Origin: Microbacterium sp.
GTDB taxonomy: Bacteria > Actinomycetota > Actinomycetes > Actinomycetales > Microbacteriaceae
Reading direction: 5' to 3'
Assembly (NCBI GenBank): GCA_017744855.1
Contig: JAGIAK010000019.1
Coordinates: 1 to 35,501 of the forward strand
Length of the DNA: 35,501 bases
The notes under the pieces were generated by a model, which ran no database searches, was not told the DNA's origin, and saw nothing but the letters and a program-made list of their open reading frames with translations. The position numbers and the translations under genes were made by a program. The stretch's first letter is position 1, and each line of letters starts with the position of its first letter. Positions 28,841 to 35,501 of the stretch are shown here, in pieces.

Positions 28841-28849
28841 GATGTGTCC

Positions 28850-28855
28850 ATCCTA
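28850..28855 (-). promoter_or_regulatory. Candidate -10 for the DUF2469 gene
   Basis: TAGGAT on the minus strand, nine bases before the ATG, predicts a leader of two or three bases. It lies in the 60-base gap after rnhB. Confidence 0.3.
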
Positions 28856-28900
28856 GAGCGCAGACCCTGCCGAGGCCGCCTCGGCACCCGGCAGCCGAGC

Positions 28901-29560
28901 TCAGAACAGCGTCGGGGCGTCGGTGATCGCCCACGACGCGCGGTGGTACGGCGACAGGCCCGAGCTGCGGATCGCATCACGGTGCTCCGCGCTCGCGTAC
29001 CCCTTGTTGCGGTTCCATTGATATGCAGGGTGCTCACCGTGGAGATCCGCCATCAGCGTGTCCCTGGCGACCTTCGCGATCACCGAGGCCGCCGAGACGG
29101 AGGCGCAGTCGCGGTCGGCCTTGACCTGCGATCGGACCTGCAGCGGCGACGGATGCATCGCCGACACGTAGTCGTGGTTGCCGTCGAGCAGCACGAGCGC
29201 GTTGTCCATGACGACGCCCTGCTCCACGACCGAGAGGATCGCGCGCGACGCCGCCAGCCCCAGAGCGCGCATGATGCCGATCTCGTCGATCTCCGCGGCC
29301 GTCGCCCACCCGACGGCAGACGCCTGCACCCAGGCGGCCGCTCTGGCCGCGACGTCAGGACGACGCTTCTCGGTGACGAGCTTGGAGTCGCGCAGCCCCT
29401 CGGGTACACGCCGCCGTGCGCCGGCGGCATCCATCACCGCGACGCCGACGGCCACCGGGCCCGCCAGCGCACCCCGGCCGACCTCATCGAGAGACACGAT
29501 GAGATCGTGTTCGCCGAGCAGGCGACGCTCGAGGGTGAGCCTGGGCGCGGTGACGGTCAT
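28901..29560 (-). CDS. rnhB: Ribonuclease HII
   Basis: RNase HII removes ribonucleotides and RNA from RNA:DNA hybrids. In this 219-residue protein the acidic metal site is D25 and E26 (SLDEVGRGALAGP), D126 (LLDG) and D149 (KADRDC). The C-terminal SAASVIAKVARD helix is typical. The ATG at 29558-29560 overlaps the lepB stop by four bases, so it is coupled to lepB. Confidence 0.97.
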   Translation of the reverse strand: MTVTAPRLTLERRLLGEHDLIVSLDEVGRGALAGPVAVGVAVMDAAGARRRVPEGLRDSKLVTEKRRPDVAARAAAWVQASAVGWATAAEIDEIGIMRALGLAASRAILSVVEQGVVMDNALVLLDGNHDYVSAMHPSPLQVRSQVKADRDCASVSAASVIAKVARDTLMADLHGEHPAYQWNRNKGYASAEHRDAIRSSGLSPYHRASWAITDAPTLF

Positions 29561-30291
29561 TCCGATTCCGGCACGCCGTTGAACACGTCGTGATGGCCGT
29601 CGATCAGACCGAACCGGTCGAGGGGCCAGGTCGTGAGGAACGCCTTGCCCACCACATTCGAGAGCGGCACGAATCCCCCGCTGGGGAGATCCTGGTGCTC
29701 ACGGGAGTCGCGGGAGCGGTCGCGGTTGTCGCCGAGCAGCCACAGGGAGTCCTTGGGCACGACGACGTCGAACGGCGTGTTGGAGGCCGCCGTGTCGCCG
29801 GCGGGAAGATTCAGGTACGAGAGCTCGTCGATCGGCGCACCGTTGATGGTGATCTGACCCAGCGCATTGCAGCACACGACGTGATCGCCCGGCAGACCGA
29901 TCACACGCTTGACGAGGTGGTCCTGGGAGTCGGTCGCGGAGATGCCCACGAGGTTGAGCACCCAGTCGATGGCCCCGACCAGGGGCGGCGGCGCAGGGGT
30001 CTGCGGCTGCGGATCCAGCCATCCGCCTGGATCCTTGAAGACCACGACGTCACCACGCGAGTAGTTCGTCCAGCGCGGTGTGAGCTCGTCCACGAGGATC
30101 CTGTCGTTGACCAGGAGCGTCCGCTCCATGGACGCGGACGGGATGTAGAAGGACCGCACCACGAACGTCTTGACGACGAACGACACGAGAGCCGCGATGA
30201 CGATGATCACCAGCACGTCGCGCAGGAACATCAAGAACCCGCGCCGCTTGCGGGTGGCGGGCGCCGACGAGGGGGCGGAGTCAGTCGTCAT
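29557..30291 (-). CDS. lepB: Signal peptidase I
   Basis: Type I signal peptidase (244 residues) cleaves exported preproteins on the outer face of the membrane. One N-terminal membrane segment (about 23-42) is followed by the catalytic IPSASMERTL with S54, the general base K128 in LVKRVIGLPGD, and the conserved GDNRDRSRDSR box. I chose the ATG at 30289-30291, which has AAGGA five bases upstream; a GTG directly before it is an alternative. It begins a unit with rnhB, after the rplS terminator. Confidence 0.96.
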   Translation of the reverse strand: MTTDSAPSSAPATRKRRGFLMFLRDVLVIIVIAALVSFVVKTFVVRSFYIPSASMERTLLVNDRILVDELTPRWTNYSRGDVVVFKDPGGWLDPQPQTPAPPPLVGAIDWVLNLVGISATDSQDHLVKRVIGLPGDHVVCCNALGQITINGAPIDELSYLNLPAGDTAASNTPFDVVVPKDSLWLLGDNRDRSRDSREHQDLPSGGFVPLSNVVGKAFLTTWPLDRFGLIDGHHDVFNGVPESE

Positions 30292-30357
30292 CACGTTCCT
30301 TCACAGTCGAGCACCGCACGCACACGGTTCATCTAGGGTCGCACACGCCGGAGAGAA

Positions 30358-30394
30358 CACAGCACCCCGGGACATCGTGTCCCGGGGTGCTGTG
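30358..30394 (-). terminator. Intrinsic terminator after rplS
   Basis: Perfect 17-bp arms (30358-30374 and 30378-30394) surround a three-base loop, 13 bases past the rplS stop. On the minus strand TTCTCTCC follows. This is the strongest hairpin in the window and isolates rplS from lepB. Confidence 0.9.
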
Positions 30395-30407
30395 GAGAAC
30401 CTGCGAC

Positions 30408-30755
30408 TCAGCGGTCGCGCTTCTCCTTGATCTTCGCCTTCTTGCCACGCAGCTGGCGGAGGTAGTAGAGCTTCGCGCGACGCACGTCACCGCGGGTGAC
30501 GACCTCGATGTGGTCGATCACCGGGGAGTGCACCGGGAAGGTGCGCTCGACGCCCACCTGGAAGCTGATCTTGCGCACGGTGAAGGTCTCACGCACGCCA
30601 TCGCCGGAACGGCCGATGACGACGCCCTTGAAGACCTGGATACGGGAGCGGCTGCCCTCGGTGATGTTCACGTGGACGTTGACCGTGTCACCGGCGTTGA
30701 AGTCGGGGATGTCGGAACGGAGCGAAGCCGCGTCGACGGCGTCGAGGATCTGCAT
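30408..30755 (-). CDS. rplS: 50S ribosomal protein L19
   Basis: L19 (115 residues) lies at the 30S-50S interface. The sequence has [41 protein letters not shown] and the basic end [21 protein letters not shown]. The ATG at 30753-30755 matches the family N-terminus. rplS is a single-gene unit here: its own promoter lies upstream and a strong terminator follows. trmD, its usual neighbour, is about 3 kb away. Confidence 0.98.
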   Translation of the reverse strand: MQILDAVDAASLRSDIPDFNAGDTVNVHVNITEGSRSRIQVFKGVVIGRSGDGVRETFTVRKISFQVGVERTFPVHSPVIDHIEVVTRGDVRRAKLYYLRQLRGKKAKIKEKRDR

Positions 30756-30854
30756 GATCGTCTCTCTCTGCACTCGCCACAGGTCGTGATGCATGGTGGA
30801 AGGAACAAGAAGTGTGGTGTGCAGTACGGAGCAGAGCATCCGCGGGTTCCCCTG

Positions 30855-30892
30855 TGGCAGAACCGGTCACGGCACAAACAACCATTCTGCCA
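30855..30892. promoter_or_regulatory. Dyad around the rplS promoter
   Basis: Perfect 8-bp arms TGGCAGAA (30855-30862) and TTCTGCCA (30885-30892) are 22 bases apart. One arm overlaps the predicted -10 of rplS and the other lies just downstream of the start of transcription. The layout suits an operator rather than a transcribed hairpin; no regulator is known. Confidence 0.3.
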
Positions 30893-30912
30893 TGGATGGA
30901 CGCCGCCGCCAA
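30884..30912 (-). promoter_or_regulatory. Candidate rplS promoter
   Basis: On the minus strand TTGGCG (30907-30912) is followed after 17 bases by CAGAAT (30884-30889). Both resemble the sigma-70 consensus. The start would be near 30877, giving a leader of about 120 bases before rplS. Confidence 0.5.
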
Positions 30913-30934
30913 AACGCGCGGCGCCCTCTCGACG

Positions 30935-31423
30935 TCAGTCGCGCCGCTCGGTCTCCTGCACGACGATGACCTCGTGATCCGTCGGCGTCGGCGGGCGCTC
31001 GCCCTCGCCGGGTGCCGTCGACCAGCTGATCGTCTCCCTGAACCGGACCCCGCTGCCGCGCGCCTCGTTCCACAGCTGCCAGAGCTGCAGCCAGATCAGG
31101 CCGATGCCGACGACGATCGCCGCCGCGAGCAGCCACCCGAATGCGCCGTCGATGAAGCAGCCGACGGCGATGGTCAGTCCGTGCCAGAGCGTGAAGCCCG
31201 CGACATCCCACCACGACACCGCACGCTCGGCGCGGACGGACGGTCGCGACCTGGTCAGCACCGTCAGCAGCAGTTGCCCCACGAACACGGAGGGCATGGC
31301 GATGAACAGCACCCAGAGGATCGCCCAGCCGCCCTGGAACGCGATCCACCCGATGAACAGCCACAGCGGCAGCACGAACGCGGCCGGCAGCAGCCAACGG
31401 AAGAACGCCTGACGAACCCACAT
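30935..31423 (-). CDS. Small four-helix membrane protein of unknown function
   Basis: A 162-residue membrane protein with about four hydrophobic segments (roughly residues 10-30, 34-58, 72-93 and 97-120). A charged cytoplasmic tail ends TDHEVIVVQETERRD. Similar proteins in Microbacteriaceae are sometimes called MFS permeases, but it is far too short for that and I see no MFS motif. The ATG at 31421-31423 is preceded by TACGAT at six bases, suggesting a leaderless message divergent from map. Confidence 0.7.
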   Translation of the reverse strand: MWVRQAFFRWLLPAAFVLPLWLFIGWIAFQGGWAILWVLFIAMPSVFVGQLLLTVLTRSRPSVRAERAVSWWDVAGFTLWHGLTIAVGCFIDGAFGWLLAAAIVVGIGLIWLQLWQLWNEARGSGVRFRETISWSTAPGEGERPPTPTDHEVIVVQETERRD

Positions 31424-31435
31424 GCTCAGATCGTA
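31424..31435 (-). promoter_or_regulatory. -10 element of a likely leaderless promoter (small membrane protein)
   Basis: TACGAT (31430-31435, minus strand) stands six bases before the ATG at 31423. No Shine-Dalgarno sequence or -35 consensus is visible. Confidence 0.45.
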
Positions 31436-31535
31436 CGTCGCGGCCCCGTTCCCATGCCCGGTGTTCGCTGAGAGCACGCGGATGCCGTCCTCCCCCTGGA
31501 CATCGGGGAGAATGGACGAGACGAGAGGACTACCG

Positions 31536-32318
31536 ATGATCGAACTGCGCACCCCCGCCGAGATCGAGGAGATGCGTGCCGCAGGCCGCTTCGTGGCCGA
31601 GACGCTGGCGACCCTGCGTGACGAGACGAAGGTCGGAACAAACCTCCTCGCCATCGACCGCCGCGCCCACGACATGATCCGCCGAGCCGGAGCGGAGTCC
31701 TGCTACATCGACTACCACCCGTCCTTCGGCGCGAGCCCTTTCGGCAAGGTGATCTGCACGTCGGTCAACGACGCCGTGCTGCACGGCCTCCCCCACGACT
31801 ACACGCTTCGAGACGGTGATCTCGTGTCCCTGGACTTCGCTGTCTCCGTCGACGGCTGGGTCGCCGACTCCGCCGTCTCGTTCGTCGTCGGCACGCCGCG
31901 CGACGAGGATCTGCGCCTGATCGAGACCACCGAGCGCTCGCTCCACGCCGCGATCGCCGCGGCCGTGGTCGGCAACAAGATCGGCGACATCTCCGCCGCG
32001 ATCGCGGGCGTCTCGCACGGCGAGGGCTACTCCATCAACACCGACTTCGGCGGTCACGGCGTCGGCCGCATCATGCACGGCGACCCGCATGTGCCCAACG
32101 ACGGACGTGCAGGGCGCGGCTTCCCGCTGCGCGCCGGCCTCGTCTTCGCGCTGGAGCCGTGGCTGCTGGCCACCACCGACGAGCTCATCACGGATCCCGA
32201 CGGCTGGACGCTCCGCAGCGCGGACGGCTCCCGGGGCGCGCACTCCGAGCACACCGTCGCCGTCACCGCCGACGGACCCATCGTGCTCACCGACAGGTCG
32301 TTCCTCGGCGTCGACTGA
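31536..32318 (+). CDS. map: Type I methionine aminopeptidase
   Basis: MAP removes the initiator methionine from new proteins. The 260-residue protein has the full dinuclear metal site: D100 and D111, H174 (GGHGVG), E207 (LEPW) and E238 (SEHT); H83 lines the active site. There is no N-terminal SH3-binding zinc extension, so it is the short type I form. The ATG at 31536 is chosen because it fits the family N-terminus and GAGAGG lies just upstream. It may be a second copy beside a map in the ribosomal protein cluster, which this window cannot show. Confidence 0.95.
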   Translation: MIELRTPAEIEEMRAAGRFVAETLATLRDETKVGTNLLAIDRRAHDMIRRAGAESCYIDYHPSFGASPFGKVICTSVNDAVLHGLPHDYTLRDGDLVSLDFAVSVDGWVADSAVSFVVGTPRDEDLRLIETTERSLHAAIAAAVVGNKIGDISAAIAGVSHGEGYSINTDFGGHGVGRIMHGDPHVPNDGRAGRGFPLRAGLVFALEPWLLATTDELITDPDGWTLRSADGSRGAHSEHTVAVTADGPIVLTDRSFLGVD

Positions 32319-32327
32319 GGACTGGTC

Positions 32328-33065
32328 TCAGCCGCGGCTGTACACGAAGACGTCGGTGATGTGCGGCAGGTCGAGCACATCCCTCGATGCCGTGTCCTGG
32401 TCATCGTCGAGCACGACCTGCAAGCGCTCGCGCATCCGCGCGCGTCCGGTCTCGTCGGCGACGAGGTAGCTGCTCACCGTCTGCCATCTGCGCAGGTAGT
32501 CGGCACGGGTGATCCGTTCGGACCAGTGGATCTCCTCGCGCCCCCGCAGCACGAACCCCGGGAGCTCGACGGATGCCGTCTCCGTCGTGCGGTCGGTCTC
32601 GCCGACCGCTGGATGGAGCACCCGATGGCACGCGACGTCCCATGCGCAGCCGGGATCGGAGCGGTTCCAGACCAGTCCGAGCCGACCAGCGGGAGCGAGC
32701 ACGCGGGCGATCTCCGCACAGGCGACGTCCCGGTCGAACCAGTGGAAGGCCTGGGCGACGGTGACGACGTCGGCCGATGCGTCCGCCAGCGGCATCCGCT
32801 CCGCGCCGCCGTCGAGTGCTTCCGCCCACGGGAGCTCGGCGCGCAGCACGTCGAGCATGGCGCGTGACGGCTCGACGGCGATCACCCGATCGGCACGCGC
32901 CTGGAGGAGCCTGGTGAACTTGCCGGTTCCGGCGCCGAGGTCGACGGCGGTCGCCACCTGCTCGGGAAGGATCGCCTCGGCCGCCGCATCGGGGAACCCG
33001 GGGCGGAAGCGTTCGTAGTCCTCTCCGATGCTCTCGAAGGACCGGGCCAGCGTCTCATCGACCAT
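32328..33065 (-). CDS. Class I SAM-dependent methyltransferase
   Basis: A 245-residue Methyltransf_11-type enzyme. Motif I is VDLGAGTGKF (41-50), the acidic end of strand 2 is VIAVEPS, and post-I/II segments are DGGAERMPLADASAD and VTVAQAFHWFD. The sequence AFHWFD is common in a group of small-molecule methyltransferases of unknown substrate. It converges on map with nine bases between the stops. TAGCGT lies six bases before the ATG, and the gene is divergent from the phosphatase over only 62 bases. Confidence 0.88.
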   Translation of the reverse strand: MVDETLARSFESIGEDYERFRPGFPDAAAEAILPEQVATAVDLGAGTGKFTRLLQARADRVIAVEPSRAMLDVLRAELPWAEALDGGAERMPLADASADVVTVAQAFHWFDRDVACAEIARVLAPAGRLGLVWNRSDPGCAWDVACHRVLHPAVGETDRTTETASVELPGFVLRGREEIHWSERITRADYLRRWQTVSSYLVADETGRARMRERLQVVLDDDQDTASRDVLDLPHITDVFVYSRG

Positions 33066-33077
33066 GCCTCGACGCTA
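33066..33077 (-). promoter_or_regulatory. -10 element of a likely leaderless promoter (methyltransferase)
   Basis: TAGCGT (33072-33077, minus strand) is six bases before the ATG at 33065. A GAGG is present but lies only one base from the ATG, too close to act as a ribosome site. Confidence 0.45.
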
Positions 33078-33093
33078 TCAGCGAGGACGGATC

Positions 33094-33127
33094 TCGACAG
33101 GCGCGCGCGCTGTGCCATATTGAGTGC
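33094..33127 (+). promoter_or_regulatory. Likely leaderless promoter of the histidine phosphatase gene
   Basis: TCGACA (33094-33099) and CATATT (33116-33121) are separated by 16 bases. The -10 ends six bases before the ATG at 33128. No ribosome site is present. It shares the 62-base intergenic space with the methyltransferase promoter. Confidence 0.5.
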
Positions 33128-33721
33128 ATGATCCCCGCGGACCGTCACGTACCGGAACGGCTGTTCCTGGCGCGCCACGGTCAGACGGCTTGGAACATCC
33201 AGCACCGCCTGCAGGGCCAGCTCGACTCGCCGCTCACCGCCGACGGCATCCGCCAGGCCGAGGCAACCGCGATCCGGCTGTCGGGCAGCGGCATCCTCAC
33301 GGTGTGCACGAGTCCGCTCGGGCGCGCTCTGCACACGGCGACGATCATCGCCGAGCAGCTGGGTGCTGAACTCGTCGAAGTTCCTGAACTCGCCGAGGTG
33401 CATCACGGCGACATGGCCGGAATGACCTGGGAGGAGATCGACGAGCTCTACCCCACCGCTCGCGCCGACCGATCGGCGAACCGTTACGGGTGGGCGTTTC
33501 CCGGTGGGGAGAGTTATGCACAGGCACGGGTACGTGCCCGCCATGCGCTCTCCGCCTGCGGGTGGGCAGCGTCGGGTGCTCCCCTGCTCGTGACGCACGA
33601 GATGATCGGGCGGATGCTGCGCGCCGAGCTCCGCGGGCTGGATCCCTACAGTGCGCTCGCGCTCCGCCACCCGCACGGGATCGTCTTCGAGATCGACCGC
33701 GGGTCCGAGCGGATGCTCTAG
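33128..33721 (+). CDS. Histidine phosphatase family protein
   Basis: A 197-residue enzyme of the phosphoglycerate mutase/acid phosphatase superfamily. The phospho-accepting His is H17 in LARHGQT, R66 lies in SPLGRA, E90 in [12 protein letters not shown], and the second His is H157 in LLVTHE. It is probably a cytoplasmic small-molecule phosphatase rather than a mutase, given the lack of the mutase insertion. The substrate is unknown. Its TAG stop shares the palindrome CTAG with the stop of the convergent trmD gene, so the two coding regions overlap by four bases. Confidence 0.9.
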   Translation: MIPADRHVPERLFLARHGQTAWNIQHRLQGQLDSPLTADGIRQAEATAIRLSGSGILTVCTSPLGRALHTATIIAEQLGAELVEVPELAEVHHGDMAGMTWEEIDELYPTARADRSANRYGWAFPGGESYAQARVRARHALSACGWAASGAPLLVTHEMIGRMLRAELRGLDPYSALALRHPHGIVFEIDRGSERML

Positions 33722-34425
33722 TCGAGCAGGTCGGGCCGGCGGCGACGGGTCCGCTCGATCTGCTGCTCCCGACGCCAGGACGCGATCGCACCGTGATTGC
33801 CGCTCAGCAGCACGTCGGGCACAGGTCGATCCCGCCATACCGAGGGCTTGGTGTACGAGGGGTACTCGAGCAGCCCGTCCTCGTGCGATTCCTCGACGAG
33901 GCTCTCCGGGTTGCCGACGACGCCCGGGATGAGACGACCGATCGCCTCGATCATCGCCATCGTGGCGACCTCTCCCCCGTTGAGCACGTAGTCGCCGAGA
34001 CTGATGAGCCGTACCTCGCCGAGCGTGGACGCGTACTCGAAGACGCGCTCGTCGATGCCCTCGTAGCGTCCGCAGCCGAACACGAGGTGCTCCCTGGTCG
34101 CGAGGTCGCGAGCCGTCGCCTGAGTGAACACCTCGCCGGCCGGCGACGGGAAGATGATCGTCGGGCGCTCGGAGGCGCCGGCGAGCTCGTCGAGCGCGAG
34201 GCCCCATGGTTCCGGCTTCATCACCATGCCGGCACCGCCGCCGTAGGGGGTGTCGTCGACCGTGCGGTGCCGGTCGTGCGTCCAGTCGCGCAGATCTCGC
34301 ACCGACAGATCGAGGATGCCGGCATCCTGCGCCTTGCCGAGCAGGGACAGCGTCAGACCGTCGAAGTACGACGGGAAGATGGAGAGGACGTCGATGCGCA
34401 CGGGCAGAACCGTATCAGCGGTCAC
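33718..34425 (-). CDS. trmD: tRNA (guanine-N1)-methyltransferase TrmD
   Basis: TrmD (235 residues) makes m1G37 in tRNAs reading CNN codons and prevents frameshifting. The SPOUT-fold knot motifs are [12 protein letters not shown] and [11 protein letters not shown], with [15 protein letters not shown] in the N-terminal domain. The start is GTG at 34423-34425, overlapping the rimM stop (GTGA). A GTG ten codons inside is also possible because family members often begin at the IDVLSIFP strand. There is no hairpin at its 3' end, where it overlaps the phosphatase gene. Confidence 0.97.
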   Translation of the reverse strand: MTADTVLPVRIDVLSIFPSYFDGLTLSLLGKAQDAGILDLSVRDLRDWTHDRHRTVDDTPYGGGAGMVMKPEPWGLALDELAGASERPTIIFPSPAGEVFTQATARDLATREHLVFGCGRYEGIDERVFEYASTLGEVRLISLGDYVLNGGEVATMAMIEAIGRLIPGVVGNPESLVEESHEDGLLEYPSYTKPSVWRDRPVPDVLLSGNHGAIASWRREQQIERTRRRRPDLLD

Positions 34426-35036
34426 TCAGAGGCGTCGGCGTCCGCGGATTCCGCGGCGTCGCCGGCAGCATCCGGGAGCTCCTCGAAGAGCCCGGCAGGC
34501 GGCGTCACGACGACGCGGCCTCCGGCGATGTCGACCGTGGGGACGATGGCCTCGACGAACGGGACCATGATCTCCTGCTCACCGGACTTGACGATGAGGA
34601 GATCCTGCGCCGGCATGTGCTCGACGCGCACGACGCGGCCGACGACGGTGTCGTCACGCACGACGTCGAGACCCACGAGCTGGTGGTCGAACCAGGCGTT
34701 GTCCTCGACCTCGGAGACGTCCTGATCGATCCAGAGGATGGCCTTGACGAGCCCCTCGGCCGCCGTGCGGTCGTCGACGTCGTCGAGGAACACGACGGGG
34801 TTGCCGTTCATCACGCGGTACTCGCGCACGGTCACGGTCTTGCCGTGCCACGGAGATGCCTCAGGCACCTGCAACGTGAACTCGGCCCCCGTCACGAAAC
34901 GACGCTCGGGGTTGTCGGTGTACAGCTCCAGCTTGAGGGCGCCCTTGAGGCCGTGCGCCTTGACGAGGCGTCCGACGCGCAGCTGGTTCTTGCCCTGGTT
35001 CCTGTCCTTCGACACCACGTCAGTCGTCCGCGACAT
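34422..35036 (-). CDS. rimM: 16S rRNA processing protein RimM
   Basis: RimM assists maturation of the 30S head through S19. The N-terminal barrel begins [30 protein letters not shown], and the C-terminal PRC barrel contains [14 protein letters not shown] and [13 protein letters not shown]. An acidic Ala/Asp/Glu tail ends the protein. The start is uncertain. The ATG at 35034-35036 (used here, 204 residues) overlaps the KH gene by 17 bases, while GTGs at 35018 and 35015 would start right after its stop. None has a clear ribosome site, so coupling to the KH gene is likely. Confidence 0.93.
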   Translation of the reverse strand: MSRTTDVVSKDRNQGKNQLRVGRLVKAHGLKGALKLELYTDNPERRFVTGAEFTLQVPEASPWHGKTVTVREYRVMNGNPVVFLDDVDDRTAAEGLVKAILWIDQDVSEVEDNAWFDHQLVGLDVVRDDTVVGRVVRVEHMPAQDLLIVKSGEQEIMVPFVEAIVPTVDIAGGRVVVTPPAGLFEELPDAAGDAAESADADASE

Positions 35037-35250
35037 CGACGCGGACACGACGCCCGTCGGCCAGGGCGGCCACGAGCGTGCGCAGTGCCTTCGCTGTGCG
35101 GCCGCCGCGCCCGATCACGCGTCCACGGTCGTCGGGGTGCACGCGCACCTCGAGCAGGTCGCCCCTGGGCGATGTGGATGCATTGATGCGCACATCCTCC
35201 GGGTGATCGACGATCCCCTTGACGATGTGTTCGAGCGCGGCGGCGAGCAC
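35020..35250 (-). CDS. khpA: KH-domain RNA-binding protein KhpA
   Basis: This 76-residue single KH-domain protein carries the RNA-binding GxxG loop G47-R-G-G50 within GRVIGRGGRTAKALRTL. KhpA-type proteins, usually with KhpB, bind small RNAs and mRNAs and affect cell-envelope growth in Gram-positive bacteria. The position between rpsP and rimM is typical. The start is GTG at 35248-35250, six bases after the rpsP stop. Confidence 0.95.
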   Translation of the reverse strand: MLAAALEHIVKGIVDHPEDVRINASTSPRGDLLEVRVHPDDRGRVIGRGGRTAKALRTLVAALADGRRVRVDVADD

Positions 35251-35256
35251 GACGGA

Positions 35257-35501
35257 TTACTCGGCGTCGGCAGCGGGAGCCTCAGCGGCCTCCGCGTCGG
35301 CCTCGACGGCGGCGGGAGCCTCCTCAGCGGGAGCCTCCTCCTTCTTCTCCGCCTTGGGCTTGATGACCGACTTCTTGGAGGAGTCAGCCTCGAACGCCGA
35401 CTTCTCGTCGGCGACCTTGAGCGTGGACTTCGCGTCCTTGTCGCCCTTGAACTTGCCCCAGTCGCCCGTGATCTTGAGGAGGACGGCGACCTGCTCGGTC
35501 G
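35257..35501 (-). CDS. rpsP: 30S ribosomal protein S16 (C-terminal part)
   Basis: The frame runs off the right edge, so only the last 81 codons are present; the TAA stop is at 35257-35259. The segment reads TEQVAVLLKITGDWGKFKG, a conserved end of S16, followed by a lysine-rich then Ala/Glu/Pro-rich tail of about 55 residues. The tail is an actinobacterial feature absent from E. coli S16. It heads the rpsP-khpA-rimM-trmD operon. Confidence 0.96.
   Translation of the reverse strand, partial: TEQVAVLLKITGDWGKFKGDKDAKSTLKVADEKSAFEADSSKKSVIKPKAEKKEEAPAEEAPAAVEADAEAAEAPAADAE

Noticed and set aside
30935..31423. MFS transporter
   Set aside because: 162 residues with about four helices cannot form an MFS fold and no MFS signature is present.
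32319..32327. Terminator between map and the methyltransferase gene
   Set aside because: Only nine bases separate the stops and no inverted repeat spans them.

Overview
The window is a high-GC stretch of chromosome that reads as an actinobacterium of the Microbacteriaceae, most likely Microbacterium or a close relative. This is inferred from four things: the GC-rich codons, the GlgE-pathway genes, the actinobacterial gene order from rpsP to cdsA, and acidic Ala/Glu tails on ribosomal proteins. No phage, insertion sequence, CRISPR array, tRNA or rRNA gene was seen. The content is almost entirely core housekeeping.

Layout. Bases 1-333 carry no gene but hold two tandem repeat arrays. A minus-strand cluster (334-5750) runs from a cysteine desulfurase through mnmA (tRNA 2-thiolation) and ligA (NAD-dependent DNA ligase) to a FetB-like membrane protein. 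Divergent from it is a plus-strand glycogen / alpha-glucan operon, glgX-glgE-glgB (5842-12251), closed by a strong bidirectional hairpin. The next minus-strand pair is a thioredoxin-TPR co-chaperone and an unusual long membrane protein carrying an internal lipoprotein signal. Then come an AI-2E family exporter (+), and an alpha/beta hydrolase, a small zinc-ribbon-like protein and a secreted lytic-transglycosylase-like protein (all -).

From about 18.2 kb to the right end the minus strand carries the conserved translation / cell-envelope block. Read in the direction of transcription it is rpsP (partial)-khpA-rimM-trmD, then rplS, lepB-rnhB, DUF2469, yraN-comM-dprA, xerC, rpsB-tsf and pyrH-frr-cdsA-DivIVA-like. 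An M23-family secreted protein lies on the plus strand between xerC and rpsB. Between trmD and rplS, which are often neighbours in bacteria, lie four genes in alternating orientation: a histidine phosphatase, a SAM methyltransferase, map and a small membrane protein.

Most minus-strand neighbours overlap by 1-4 bases (ATGA, GTGA or TGATG), implying translational coupling. Seven genes without a good Shine-Dalgarno sequence instead have a -10-like hexamer exactly six bases before the start codon, the geometry expected of leaderless mRNAs. I found no obviously new multi-gene system. The most interesting signals are this leaderless architecture, a gene that looks like two proteins in one frame (13235-15229), a 27-bp repeat expansion inside xerC, the repeat arrays at the left edge, and an over-abundant CGGATGCC octamer.
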